DNA from: Pseudoclavibacter chungangensis
GTDB lineage: Bacteria; Actinomycetota; Actinomycetes; Actinomycetales; Microbacteriaceae
NCBI RefSeq assembly: GCF_013410545.1
Contig: NZ_JACCFV010000001.1
Coordinates: 1,798,001 to 1,862,000, forward strand
Reading direction: 5' to 3'
Length of the DNA stretch: 64,000 nt
This document shows, piece by piece, positions 45,968 through 54,797 of this stretch (within the stretch, counting starts at the first letter, position 1; the number at the start of each line of letters is the position of its first letter). Both the position numbers and the translations under genes were made by a program. Below the pieces are notes generated by a model. That model made no database searches. It was given only the letters and a program-made list of their open reading frames with translations, and was not told the origin of the DNA.

Positions 45968-47235
45968 GCCGTCTCCTTCCCGTCCGCGCGCGCGAACAGC
46001 AGCGCGCCGTTGTGTCCGCCGAACCCGAACGAGGTCGAGAGGACGGTGGGGACGTCGGCCGCGCGTGCCGTGCCGGCGACGATGTCCCATCCCTCGAACG
46101 CCGGGTCGTCGAGGTTGATGGTCGGCGGGACGAGCCCGGTCCGCATCGTCTCGATCGCGATGAGCGCCTCGACGACGCCGGAGGCGCCGAGGAGGTGGCC
46201 CGTGCTGGACTTCGTCGCCGTGACGGGGATGCGTCGCGCGTCCGGGCCGAGTGCGCGCTCGAAGGCCGCGATCTCGGCCGCGTCGCCGAGTGGCGTGCCC
46301 GTACCGTGTGCGTTGACGTGTGCGACCTCGGCGGTGTCGACGCCGGCGTCCGCGAGGCAGTCGGTGATGGCTCGCGCGGCGCCGCGACCCTCCGGGTGGG
46401 GCGCGGTCGCGTGGTGGGCGTCGCTCGAGGCACCGAAGCCGATGACGCGTGCGAGCGGCGCGGCGTCGCGGGCGCGCGCCGCGTCGGCGGCCTCAAGCAG
46501 GGTCGCCGCGGCGCCCTGCGCCATGACGAATCCCGTGCGGCCGCGGTCGAAGGGTCGGCTCGCGGTCGTGGGGGCGTCCTCGAAGCCGGTGGCGAGGGCG
46601 CGCAGGTTCGCATTGGACGCGAGGTTGACGGGGCCGAGGCAGTCCTCCATGCCGACGACGAGCACGGCGTCGGCGTAGCCGTGTCGGATGCGGCGCATGG
46701 CCTCGCCGATGCCGACAGCCCCGCTCGCGCACGTCGCGCACACGGCGTGCGAGGAGCCGCGGGCGCCGCGTCGCTGGCTGATGAGGGCGGCCGCGGCGTC
46801 GGGGGCGCCGTGCATCGAGAGCGTGCCCGGAACGGCGCGCGGGCCGCGGGCGTCGAGGGTGCGCGTCGCGGCCTGCATCGCGTCGACGGGCCCCGAGCCG
46901 GTGGCGACCACGACGCCGAAGCGCTCGGCGTCCCAGGGCAGGAGCGCCGGGTCTGCGGCGACACCGGCGTGGGCGAGCGCCTCGTCGGCGGCGACGAGTG
47001 CCCAGTGCTGGACGGGATCGAGTCGCCGGGCGAGCCGCGGTTCGATGCCCACCGCGGGGTCGAAGCCTCGCACGAGGCCGCCGATGCGGACGGGAAGGCC
47101 TACGAACTCGGGGGCGTCGAGTCGGGTCACGGCGCTGCGTCCGTTCACGACGGCGTCCCAGGTCGAGGCGGCGTCGAGCCCGCTCGGCGTGACGGCACCG
47201 AGGCCCGTCACGACGACCTCCCGCCGCTCGGTCAC
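45964..47235 (-). CDS. Beta-ketoacyl synthase (KAS II-like)
   Basis: 423-aa thiolase-fold condensing enzyme. Active-site Cys in VCATCASGAVGIGEA, His in NAHGTGTPLGDAAE and His in KSSTGHLLGASG are all present, so it should be active. The C-terminal SFGFGGHNGALLF is typical. GTG start overlaps the ligase stop (GTGA). No acyl carrier protein or acyltransferase lies next to it, so the carrier must come from the primary fatty-acid system or from CoA esters directly. Confidence 0.88.
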   Translation of the reverse strand: MTERREVVVTGLGAVTPSGLDAASTWDAVVNGRSAVTRLDAPEFVGLPVRIGGLVRGFDPAVGIEPRLARRLDPVQHWALVAADEALAHAGVAADPALLPWDAERFGVVVATGSGPVDAMQAATRTLDARGPRAVPGTLSMHGAPDAAAALISQRRGARGSSHAVCATCASGAVGIGEAMRRIRHGYADAVLVVGMEDCLGPVNLASNANLRALATGFEDAPTTASRPFDRGRTGFVMAQGAAATLLEAADAARARDAAPLARVIGFGASSDAHHATAPHPEGRGAARAITDCLADAGVDTAEVAHVNAHGTGTPLGDAAEIAAFERALGPDARRIPVTATKSSTGHLLGASGVVEALIAIETMRTGLVPPTINLDDPAFEGWDIVAGTARAADVPTVLSTSFGFGGHNGALLFARADGKETA

Positions 47236-48743
47236 AGCCGTGCCACCCGCCCCGCGCGGACGAGGCTCGCGACCTCGCCACGGCGGATCTTGCCGCCGAC
47301 GGTGCGCGGGAGCTCGTCGACCCGGTACCACCGACGCGGCACGGCCTGGGGTGCGAGTCGTTCGCGTGCGTGGGCACGGAGGGTCTCGACGTCGGGGGCG
47401 TCCCCCTCGAGGACGAGCGCGACGACCGCGCCGAGTTGTTCGTGTGGTTCGGCGACGGCACTCACGGCGCCGATGCCGGGGACGCCGTCGAAGGCACGGT
47501 CCACCTCGGTGAGGGCGATCTTGTGGCCGCCCGAGATCGCGATGTCCCCCGCGCGCCCGACGAGTTCGAGGGTGCGCCCGTGCAGGCGCCCCTGGTCGTG
47601 CACGGTGGCCCATCCCCCGTCGTCGCGAAGTCGCTCGTCGGTGGTCGCGGCGAGGTATCCGTCGGAGCACGCGGCGGCGTGGATCCAGAGGGTTCCGAGT
47701 GCGCCGTCGGGCAGCACGGCACCCGTCTCGTCGCGGATCTGTGCGTCGATGCCGTCGTAGAGGTGGATGCGCGTGCCGTCGCCGTCGCGTCCGTCGCCGA
47801 TGAAGCCGATCTCGGCCGCGCCGTAGTAGCCGATGAGGCGGACGCCGGGCAGGACGGCGGCGAGGCCCGCACGGATCGAGGCGGGGAGGTTCGCGCCGCC
47901 CGTCACGACGAGGTCGAGCGTCGCGTAGCGGGCCGGGTCGCGGCGTGCGACGTCCGTGAGGGCCTGGGCGATCGCCGGGACGCCCACGAGTCGCGTGATC
48001 CGCTCGCGTTCGATGCGCTGTCCCATCGTGATGGGGTCGAACGCGTCGGCGAGGTGCGCCTCACCACCGGTCGCGAGGCACTCGATGAGTGCGTAGAGGG
48101 TGAGGCTGTACGAGAGCGGCCCGGGCGCGAGCGTGGCGACGCCGGGCTCGGGGCCGAGGTGCGCGCTGGAGACGGCGACGTTGGCGCGGTACTGCCGACG
48201 GGTCTTGAGGAACGCTTTCGGCTCGCTCGTGGTGCCCGATGAGAAGAGGAGCAGGAACGCCTCGTCGTCGTCGCGGACGGTCGGCGGCGGGGCCGGCTCG
48301 ACCTCGCGTTCGATGCGGCGGAACTCGTCGGGTGTGACGACGGTGCCGCCCCAGCCACGTGCCGCGAGGGCGTCGCGCAGGTCCTCGCTGTCGGTGACGA
48401 CGAGGCCGATGCCGGTCGTGAGCACGACGCGGAGGCGGTGCGCGAGGGGCCAGCGCGGATCGATCGTCGCCGAGACGGCGCGGTACCCGGCGAGTCCGGC
48501 GACGATACGCGCGGCGTGCGCGGCGGAGCCGATGCTCACGGCCGTGATGGGGATGCCCCGCGTCTCGGGGGCGGGGACGGGCGGCACGGTCGCGGCGGCG
48601 TGGAGCCGTTCGACGGCCGCGGCGACCCGCCGCGAGTCCTCGACGAGGCCGGCGTAGCTGAGCGATTCGTCGGGGCCGACGATGGCGGGGCGATCGGGGT
48701 GCGCGGCCGCCACCTCCAGCACCGTCCGTGTGATCGGCACCAT
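47232..48743 (-). CDS. AMP-dependent acyl-CoA/carrier ligase
   Basis: 503-aa ANL-superfamily enzyme. LLFSSGTTSEPKAF is the phosphate-binding loop, GYYGAAEIGF the A5-like motif, VGRAGDIAISGGHKI the A8 hinge and the final Lys is in RTVGGKIRRGEV. It would activate a carboxylic acid as acyl-AMP and then thioester. GGGAGG lies 3 nt before the ATG. It is the first gene of a three-gene coupled operon with the ketosynthase and acyl-CoA dehydrogenase. Confidence 0.86.
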   Translation of the reverse strand: MVPITRTVLEVAAAHPDRPAIVGPDESLSYAGLVEDSRRVAAAVERLHAAATVPPVPAPETRGIPITAVSIGSAAHAARIVAGLAGYRAVSATIDPRWPLAHRLRVVLTTGIGLVVTDSEDLRDALAARGWGGTVVTPDEFRRIEREVEPAPPPTVRDDDEAFLLLFSSGTTSEPKAFLKTRRQYRANVAVSSAHLGPEPGVATLAPGPLSYSLTLYALIECLATGGEAHLADAFDPITMGQRIERERITRLVGVPAIAQALTDVARRDPARYATLDLVVTGGANLPASIRAGLAAVLPGVRLIGYYGAAEIGFIGDGRDGDGTRIHLYDGIDAQIRDETGAVLPDGALGTLWIHAAACSDGYLAATTDERLRDDGGWATVHDQGRLHGRTLELVGRAGDIAISGGHKIALTEVDRAFDGVPGIGAVSAVAEPHEQLGAVVALVLEGDAPDVETLRAHARERLAPQAVPRRWYRVDELPRTVGGKIRRGEVASLVRAGRVARL

Positions 48744-48797
48744 GGCCTCCCGTGTCTCGTCCCCGGCGTCGTTCGGTCGAGGCCGGGCCCGCCCTCG

Positions 48798-48803
48798 ATC
48801 CTA
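48798..48803 (-). promoter_or_regulatory. Candidate -10 of ligase-ketosynthase-dehydrogenase operon
   Basis: The minus strand reads TAGGAT 54 bp before the ligase start. The same hexamer precedes the Ter cluster. No convincing -35 was found. Confidence 0.3.
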
Positions 48804-48896
48804 TCGCCGCCTTTCTGGACGGAGTTCACCTGCCGACACAGAGCACGCGCCCTCTCGGGCCTGCTCGAAGCCACATCGGGTCGGATCCAAGCCGTG

Positions 48897-49238
48897 TCAG
48901 GAGCGATTGTGTGCGACGGCGGCGCGGACGAGTGCGAGGAACGCGTCCTCGTCCAGTGCGTCGTCCTCGCGCAGGTCGATGGCGCGCCGCGTGCCGGCGT
49001 CGAGGCTCGCGTTGAACAGGCCGCTCGGGTCGTCGATCGACGCGCCCTTCGCGAAGGTGACCTTGACCTTGTCACGGTATCGCTCGAGCGTGCAGACGAG
49101 TCCGTCGGCCGAGAACGTCGGCACCCCCGCGGGGTTCGTGGGTTTCACCCACTTGCGCTCCTCGCGTGCATCGGGCGCGGCCCGCAGGATGAGGGTGCGC
49201 AGCAGGTCGAGGCGTGCGTCGCGCCAGTCGTCGCTCAT
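48897..49238 (-). CDS. DUF1801 domain protein
   Basis: 113-aa cytosolic protein of the DUF1801/YdhG group. The family pattern is clear: EERKWVKPTNPAGVPTFSADGLVCTLERYRDKVKVTFAKGASIDDPSGLF followed by RRAIDLREDDALDEDAF. The fold is related to frataxin/MmcQ-like small domains; the function is unknown. It stands alone and diverges from trmL. Confidence 0.82.
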   Translation of the reverse strand: MSDDWRDARLDLLRTLILRAAPDAREERKWVKPTNPAGVPTFSADGLVCTLERYRDKVKVTFAKGASIDDPSGLFNASLDAGTRRAIDLREDDALDEDAFLALVRAAVAHNRS

Positions 49239-49300
49239 GCTCGGAGACTACGTCGCCTCGGTGGGTTGGGTGGACGGCGCGCGGTGAGAGGATGTCCCCG

Positions 49301-49783
49301 ATGTTCCACGTCCTCTTCTACGAACCCCGCATCCCCCCGAACACCGGCAACGCGATCCGCATGGTCGCCGCGACGGGGGCGACGCTGCACCTCATCGAGC
49401 CGCTCGGGTTCGAGCTGAGCGATGCGCGGCTGCGCCGCGCGGGTCTCGATTACCACGACCTCGCGAACGTGCGCGTGCATGCCGATCTCGACGCGGCGCT
49501 CGCGGCGGTCGCGGCCGACGGCACGGGTCGCGTGTTCGCGTTCACGACGCGCGGGAGTCGCTCGTTCGAGGAGCCGGACTACGAGCCGGGCGACGCGCTC
49601 CTGTTCGGCCCGGAGCCGACCGGGCTGCCGGACGCGGTGGTCGACGATCCGCGTGTGACCGATCGGGTCCGCATCCCTATGCTGCCGGGGGTGCGCTCCC
49701 TCAACCTCTCGAACTCCGCCGCCGTCGCGGTGTACGAGGCCTGGCGTCGGGTCGGCTACGCGGGGGCCGAAGCGCACGACTGA
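49301..49783 (+). CDS. trmL: tRNA (cytidine(34)-2'-O)-methyltransferase
   Basis: 160-aa SPOUT methyltransferase. FYEPRIPPNTGNAIR at the start, LLFGPEPTGLP and RIPMLPGVRSLNLSNSAAVAVYEAWRR at the end are the SAM-knot motifs of TrmL. It methylates the wobble ribose of tRNA-Leu isoacceptors. The ATG at 49301 is preferred over one at 49292 because GAGAGG then sits at a proper distance. Confidence 0.9.
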   Translation: MFHVLFYEPRIPPNTGNAIRMVAATGATLHLIEPLGFELSDARLRRAGLDYHDLANVRVHADLDAALAAVAADGTGRVFAFTTRGSRSFEEPDYEPGDALLFGPEPTGLPDAVVDDPRVTDRVRIPMLPGVRSLNLSNSAAVAVYEAWRRVGYAGAEAHD

Positions 49784-49785
49784 CG

Positions 49786-50160
49786 CCTGGGCCCTCGACC
49801 GCCATCGCAGCCCTCAGCCGACACCGGAACCTCCACCTGACACCGGAGCCAACAGCCAACTCGGGAACCCCCGGCCGACACCGGAACCCTCAGTCGCCAC
49901 CGGGACCCCACATGACACCGGAGCCAACGGCAAACTCGGGAACCCACAGCCGACACCGAAACCCTCGGCCGCCGCCGGAACCCCGACCCGACTCCGGAAC
50001 CTCCATCTGACCCCGAGCCAACAGCCGACCCGGGAACCCCCGGCCGACACCAGAGCCCACAGCCAACAGGGGAACCCCCGGCCGCGACAGGAACCTTCAG
50101 CCGCCACAGGAACCTTCAGCCGCCACCGGCCCCGGCCGACTCCGAACCCCTCACCCGTCG
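49786..50160. repeat. Degenerate intergenic repeat between trmL and ubiB-like gene
   Basis: About 370 bp made from variants of CCGACACCGGAACC, GAGCCAACAGCC and GGGAACCCCCGGCC in irregular blocks of roughly 15-30 bp. No gene, promoter or clear terminator is seen in this convergent interval. Confidence 0.75.
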
Positions 50161-50183
50161 CCCTCGGCCCTCACCCGGGGCCC

Positions 50184-51905
50184 TCATCGCCGACGGCGTC
50201 CGCCGAGGAGCACGTGCGCGAGCGGCAGCACGGCACCGATCATGATCACCGTGCCGAGGACGTCGTCACCCGGGCGCACGAGTGCACCGGCGACGAGCAG
50301 CCCGGCGAACACGACGGCCGAGACGAGGCGCCGCACGGCGCGATCGACCCGATCGAGCCGTTCCTCGATGCGCGTGCTGCGGACGTCTGCGGTGCCCTCC
50401 TCGAACGAGGTGACGAGCGTGTCGATCCGGCCCGGCAGGCGGGCGAGCGACGCGACGGCGTCGCCCGCGCGGGTCGTGAGATCGCGGATCGCGCCGCCCT
50501 GTTCCTCGCGCAGCATGCGCGCGGCGAACGGTTCGACGGAGTCCCAGAGGTTGAAGCGGGCGTCGAGTGAGCTGCAGACGCCGGACGTGATCGACAGAGC
50601 ACGGACGACGAGCAGGAAGTTCTCGGGCAGCTGGAACGGCATGGAGCGCACGACGTCGCCGAACTCGTCCGCGAACGAGCGGAACTCGTTGGGGTCCACC
50701 TCGCGGAGTTCCGCGAATCCCATGCCGCCGAAGCGCTCGAAGAGCTTCGTCATGGCCCGCTGCAGTTCGGCCGTGTCGGCGGACGGGAGCAGGACGCCGA
50801 CGTCCTTGACGGCGGCGACGAGTCCCGCGCCGTCGCGCGCGGCGGCGGCGATGACGAGTCGGCGCAGGCCGCGCCGCATGCGGGTGGAGATCTCGCCCAT
50901 CATGCCGAAGTCGACGAACGTGATGGTCCACGGCGGCCCGTCCGAGTCCACCGCGTCGGGCGGGTGCGGAGTCACGAAGATGTTGCCGGGGTGTGGGTCG
51001 GCGTGGAAGTAACCCTGTCCGAAGAGTTGCTCGAACATGAGACTCGCGAAGACGGGCGCGACCTCGGCGGGATCGATGCCGGCGGCGCGGAGGCCGTCGA
51101 GGTCGGTGATCTTGATGGCCGAGACGTCCTCGAGCGTGAGGACGCGGCGGGTGGTGCGTTCCCAGACGACGGCGGGGACGGTGACCCGGGAGTCGTCCGC
51201 GAAGTCGTCGGCGAAGCGTTCGGAGCCGACGGCTTCGTGGAGGTAGTCGATCTCCTCGAGGCTCGTGCGTGCGAATTCCTCGACGAGGACGGGCATGTCG
51301 ACGCGGTCGGCGACGATGCGGACGCGGCTGAGCCAGCGTCCGACCTTGCGCAGGGCCGTGAGGTCGACCTCGACGATGGTCCCGATGTCGGGTCGTTGCA
51401 CCTTGATGACGACGCGGTCGGTGCCGACGATCGCGGCGTCGTCGGGCCCGAGCCGTGCGCGGTGGACCTGCCCGAGGGAGGCGGCGGCGAGTGGGTGCTC
51501 GTCGATCTCGGCGAAGACGCGGTCGAGCGGGAGGCCCAGCTCGGCCTCGGCGAGCGAGCGGATCCGGTCGAACGGGACCGCGGGCACCTCGTCCTGGAGT
51601 CCCTCGAGTTCGCGGGTGATCTCGGGTGGCACGACGTCGAGGCGCGACGACATGAACTGCCCGACCTTGATCATGAGTCCGCCGAGCTCGATGGCGAGGA
51701 CGTTGAAGCGCCGCGCGAACTGCTGCATGCGGCGGGCGCGGGTGCGATCGCCGAGCACCGTGAGGCCGATGCGGGGCAGGAACAGTTCGAACCACCAGGT
51801 GATGGCGAGGTGCCGCGCCGCGAAGCGCATGATGCGTCGGTATCGCCGTCGCGCGTCGGCGTCCCAGTGCTCGGGAGACCCGTGATCTCCGTCGGCCGTG
51901 GCCAC
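50184..51905 (-). CDS. ABC1/UbiB (AarF) family atypical kinase
   Basis: 573-aa protein of the UbiB/ADCK family. KVGQFMSSRLDVVP is the KxGQ motif, AAASLGQVHRA the Ala-rich loop, VVIKVQRP the ATP-binding Lys, and GYFHADPHPGNIFV with FVDFGMMGEI carry catalytic and metal-binding residues. The C-terminus has two membrane helices. The family controls quinone or lipid metabolism; here the substrate is not known. It follows the PadR gene by 5 bp and is probably co-transcribed. Confidence 0.9.
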   Translation of the reverse strand: MATADGDHGSPEHWDADARRRYRRIMRFAARHLAITWWFELFLPRIGLTVLGDRTRARRMQQFARRFNVLAIELGGLMIKVGQFMSSRLDVVPPEITRELEGLQDEVPAVPFDRIRSLAEAELGLPLDRVFAEIDEHPLAAASLGQVHRARLGPDDAAIVGTDRVVIKVQRPDIGTIVEVDLTALRKVGRWLSRVRIVADRVDMPVLVEEFARTSLEEIDYLHEAVGSERFADDFADDSRVTVPAVVWERTTRRVLTLEDVSAIKITDLDGLRAAGIDPAEVAPVFASLMFEQLFGQGYFHADPHPGNIFVTPHPPDAVDSDGPPWTITFVDFGMMGEISTRMRRGLRRLVIAAAARDGAGLVAAVKDVGVLLPSADTAELQRAMTKLFERFGGMGFAELREVDPNEFRSFADEFGDVVRSMPFQLPENFLLVVRALSITSGVCSSLDARFNLWDSVEPFAARMLREEQGGAIRDLTTRAGDAVASLARLPGRIDTLVTSFEEGTADVRSTRIEERLDRVDRAVRRLVSAVVFAGLLVAGALVRPGDDVLGTVIMIGAVLPLAHVLLGGRRRR

Positions 51906-51910
51906 CCGGT

Positions 51911-52459
51911 TCAGTCTTCGGCCAGGATCGCGTACACGCGGCGGCGGGCGTCGTCGAGCACGCCGACGGCGCGGTCGACCTGCTCGGGCGTGCCGGTCCG
52001 GGCGAGTTGTGCGACGGCGTGCGCGAGTTCCGAGCCGGCCTTCGGAAGAGCGGCTGCGGCCCCGAAGCGGTTGCCGCGTTCGGCGCCGTCCCACGGCGCG
52101 CTCTCCTTCGACTCGTCGGCGACCTCGCGCCCTTCCTCGGTGAGCGAGTAGGTCTTGCGGCCGTTCGCTTCCTCGGCGGCGATGAGCCCCTCGTCGGCGA
52201 GGAGCTGGAGGGTCGGGTAGACCGATCCGGCACTCGGCTTCCAGGCGCCGCCGCTGCGCTTCTCGATCTCGCGGATGATCTGGTACCCGTGCATGGGTCG
52301 CTCGACGAGCAGTGCGAGGACGGCGGCGCGCACGTCGCCGCGGCTCACTCGGCTGCCGGCGCGCTTCTCGAATCCGGCTCGGAACTGGTCGAAGATCTGC
52401 CACACGCCGTCGACCGGGTTCCCCTGGCCGAATCCGCCCTGCTGGTGGGTCGTGTTCAT
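51911..52459 (-). CDS. PadR family transcriptional regulator
   Basis: 182-aa regulator. A Gly/Gln-rich N-terminus precedes the winged helix RGDVRAAVLALLVERPMHGYQIIREIEKRSGGAWKPSAGSVYPTLQLLADEGLI and the wing NGRKTYSLTEEG; a C-terminal helical dimer domain follows. GAGAGGG lies upstream of the ATG. An ACGATATATCGT palindrome about 75 bp upstream is a candidate operator, so it may repress itself and the downstream kinase gene. Confidence 0.9.
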   Translation of the reverse strand: MNTTHQQGGFGQGNPVDGVWQIFDQFRAGFEKRAGSRVSRGDVRAAVLALLVERPMHGYQIIREIEKRSGGAWKPSAGSVYPTLQLLADEGLIAAEEANGRKTYSLTEEGREVADESKESAPWDGAERGNRFGAAAALPKAGSELAHAVAQLARTGTPEQVDRAVGVLDDARRRVYAILAED

Positions 52460-52480
52460 GGTGTCCGCCCTCTCTGATCG

Positions 52481-52508
52481 ATCTGTTCGTTGCGATCTGT
52501 TCGTTGCG
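52481..52508. repeat. Tandem 14-bp direct repeat in the padR leader
   Basis: ATCTGTTCGTTGCG occurs twice head to tail upstream of the PadR start. It could be a duplicated regulator half-site or promoter part. The remaining bases to 52808 show no gene. Confidence 0.6.
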
Positions 52509-52531
52509 GCCGATGCCCTCAACGACACTCG

Positions 52532-52543
52532 ACGATATATCGT
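52532..52543. promoter_or_regulatory. Palindromic candidate PadR operator
   Basis: ACGATATATCGT is a perfect 12-bp palindrome, AT-rich in a very GC-rich region, 73 bp upstream of the PadR ATG. It is the best local candidate for autoregulation. Confidence 0.45.
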
Positions 52544-52808
52544 TCAACCTGAGTCCGGAAGGTCAGGGAACTGAGCGCGCGCCTGGAAGCAGTGGCCGAC
52601 GAGCTGCATGCAGCCGGATCGGTGTGCCCCGCTCGCGAGTGCTCATGACGTCACCCGGGGACCCACACCGATCAGCGGGCCGACCTCGCATCGAGTCAAC
52701 GTGGGACGAGCCCCAACTCGTACGGTGCCCGCAATTCTCGCTGCCATCCGGTCGCTCTCTTTGGGTCGGTCGGCCGACCGCGGCTCGGTGCAGCCCCGGG
52801 TAAGCGGC

Positions 52809-52946
52809 TCAGAACGGTGGTGGCTCGAATCCTCCGTCGGTGTCGGTGCCGATGCCGATGCCGATGACGGTATCGGCATCGGCGCCGGTGTCGGTGCCGG
52901 TGTCGGAGTCGGTATCGGTGTCGGACTCCTTGTCGCTTCTCCTCGG
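52809..52946 (-). pseudogene. Cut-off C-terminal tail of DUF222-HNH copy 2
   Basis: Beyond the TGA at 52947 the same frame stays open for 45 codons: PRRSDKE, then Asp/Thr and Gly/Ala/Asp/Ile repeats, and DGGFEPPPF before a second TGA at 52809. Copy 1 has the matching PRRT...DGGFDPPPF end in frame. Where copy 1 has CAC CGG, copy 2 has CAA TGA. The tail DNA (about 52835-52925) is a hexanucleotide repeat. So copy 2 carries a premature stop just before its variable tail. Confidence 0.75.
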
Positions 52947-54797
52947 TCATTGTCCTCGAGGGCCGGCCTTACGGAGTGCGCTCGTGGACATGGCGGTGAA
53001 CGCCTCGAGCGAAGGGTCGAACTCGAACTCGGTTTCCATGCTCGTTCGTGGACGATGGGTGGCCGGTCGAATCGTGGGCGCGATCGAGTGTTCGGAGGTA
53101 TCGAGCGCGCGAACGAGCCCCGTCGGTGATGTCGGGCGGGCGTCTCCGCCTGGTGGGTGGTCGCCGCCGTTTGGCGAGTGGGCGCCTCCGCTTGGCGGGT
53201 GTCCGCCGCCTGCTGCGTGGCTGCCTTCGTCTGGTGGGTGGCCGCGGCCTGGTGCGTGCCCGCCGCCAGGTGGTTGGCCGCCTCCGTCTGGTGGATGGTC
53301 GAGGTCATCGTCGTGGTGCGCCCAGGACGGTCGGAACCGTGGCCCGATGGGAACGGGTCGGTCGCTGTACCGGTCGCCGTTCGGCGCGAACCAGATCAAC
53401 CGTCCCGGCTCCCACTGTTCCACTCGCCAGCGCGTGGCATGTTTGAACGTGTGATGCCGGCGACACAGGTGCGCCATGTTCCCCAGCGAGGACGTGCCGC
53501 CGTCGGTGACCGCGATCGTGTGGTCGATATCGCACCGCCTGGCCGGGCGGGTGCAACCAGGGAATCGGCAGTGCCCGTCACGCACGCGCAGGAACTCGCG
53601 CTGCGCCGCCGTCGGGAAGCGCGTGTCGCTCTCGCGAGCGACGCCCGTGATCGGATCGGTCAGCACCCGCAGGAACGACGGCGCACGCGCCGCGAGTTCC
53701 CGCGCCTGCTCCACCGGCACCGGCACCACCCCGTCGAGCAGCGCTGGATCGTCGCCACCATCGAGGAGCGACAGCACGGGCACGGTGATCGCGACGCGCG
53801 CGTTGATCCCGCCAGCCGCGCCGTGCGGCGACCCGCACCCATCAGCGGGGTCGCTGGTGAGGACGAGTTCGCACAGCAGGTCCGCGCGGATCTGATCATG
53901 CGTGCGAGGTTCATCCGGCCCCGCGAGCGCTTTGGCCTGTTCGGTGAGCCGGTCGAGCATCGCCGCCCCGAGCAGGGTGGGGACGAGTGCTTCGAGTCGG
54001 CTCATGCCGTCGTCCTCGTGCACGACCCGCACCCCACGCTGTTCCCGTGCGATCTTGTGGCGCTCGTCGAGGCTCTCCCGCATGAGTGTCTGTGCGGCGC
54101 GGCGTGCGCGAGCCCGCAACCGGGCGGGCGTCTCCCGAGAGGCCCCGTCCACCACGGCCCGTTCGTACGCTTTGCGGGCGTCGTCGTCGGGGAGGCGTCG
54201 TCCTTCCGCGAGGATCACGCGCACGTGGGCGAGCGAGAGGTACCCATCGCGGAGCATTCCTTCCGTGGCGGGGAACGCGTCGCGCAGCATGAGGCTCTCA
54301 CCGAGCTCACGCGACACGACCGGCTCGGACCGCGCGGTCGCGAGGGCCAGTTGGGCGGTGCGTTCACGCATCGCCGTCACCACCGCATCATCACTCCCGG
54401 GATGCTCTTCCCGAGCACTGGCGAGGGTCGCTTCGTGGATGAACGCGAGCAGTTCCGCGCGGCGGGCTTCGGCTTTCGCGATGAGCTTGTCCTCGGCACG
54501 GACCGCGTCCAGCGCCAGGTCGAAGGCTTCGTCGTGGGCACCGATGCCGTCGAGGTGTTGCAGGTGCATCATGAACGCAACGTGCGGCGCGAGACGCGCC
54601 TGCCCACGCGGCCGAGCGGGCGCGTCACCACCAGCCGACGGGCGCGCGTCACCACCAGCCGACGGGCGCGCGTCACCACCAGCCGACGGGCGCGCGTCAC
54701 CACCAGCCGACGGGCGCGCGTCACCGCCGGCCGACGGACGCGACGCCGCGTCCGGGGCCGGTGCGGCAGCGGCGCCGTCGGGCTCGTGATCGTTCAT
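52947..54797 (-). CDS. DUF222 domain HNH endonuclease (13E12 repeat family), copy 2
   Basis: 616-aa paralogue of the gene at 2178-3878, nearly identical in the DUF222 and HNH parts (CRFPGC, DIDH and HLCRRHHTFKH preserved). It differs in two repeat regions: five tandem PSAGGDAR octapeptides near the N-terminus and an added linker of about 60 residues after the HNH domain rich in Gly, His and Pro (HPPDGGGQPPGGGHAPG). It ends early at GPRGQ. The ATG at 54797 overlaps the stop of an upstream leader ORF (ATGA), as for copy 1. Near-identity suggests recent duplication or gene conversion. Confidence 0.87.
   Translation of the reverse strand: MNDHEPDGAAAAPAPDAASRPSAGGDARPSAGGDARPSAGGDARPSAGGDARPSAGGDAPARPRGQARLAPHVAFMMHLQHLDGIGAHDEAFDLALDAVRAEDKLIAKAEARRAELLAFIHEATLASAREEHPGSDDAVVTAMRERTAQLALATARSEPVVSRELGESLMLRDAFPATEGMLRDGYLSLAHVRVILAEGRRLPDDDARKAYERAVVDGASRETPARLRARARRAAQTLMRESLDERHKIAREQRGVRVVHEDDGMSRLEALVPTLLGAAMLDRLTEQAKALAGPDEPRTHDQIRADLLCELVLTSDPADGCGSPHGAAGGINARVAITVPVLSLLDGGDDPALLDGVVPVPVEQARELAARAPSFLRVLTDPITGVARESDTRFPTAAQREFLRVRDGHCRFPGCTRPARRCDIDHTIAVTDGGTSSLGNMAHLCRRHHTFKHATRWRVEQWEPGRLIWFAPNGDRYSDRPVPIGPRFRPSWAHHDDDLDHPPDGGGQPPGGGHAPGRGHPPDEGSHAAGGGHPPSGGAHSPNGGDHPPGGDARPTSPTGLVRALDTSEHSIAPTIRPATHRPRTSMETEFEFDPSLEAFTAMSTSALRKAGPRGQ
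54618..54745 (-). repeat. In-gene 24-bp tandem repeat encoding PSAGGDAR
   Basis: Five near-perfect 24-bp units in the N-terminal part of DUF222-HNH copy 2, each encoding eight residues. Copy 1 has about two units (around 3779-3830). The number is therefore variable between paralogues. Confidence 0.9.
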
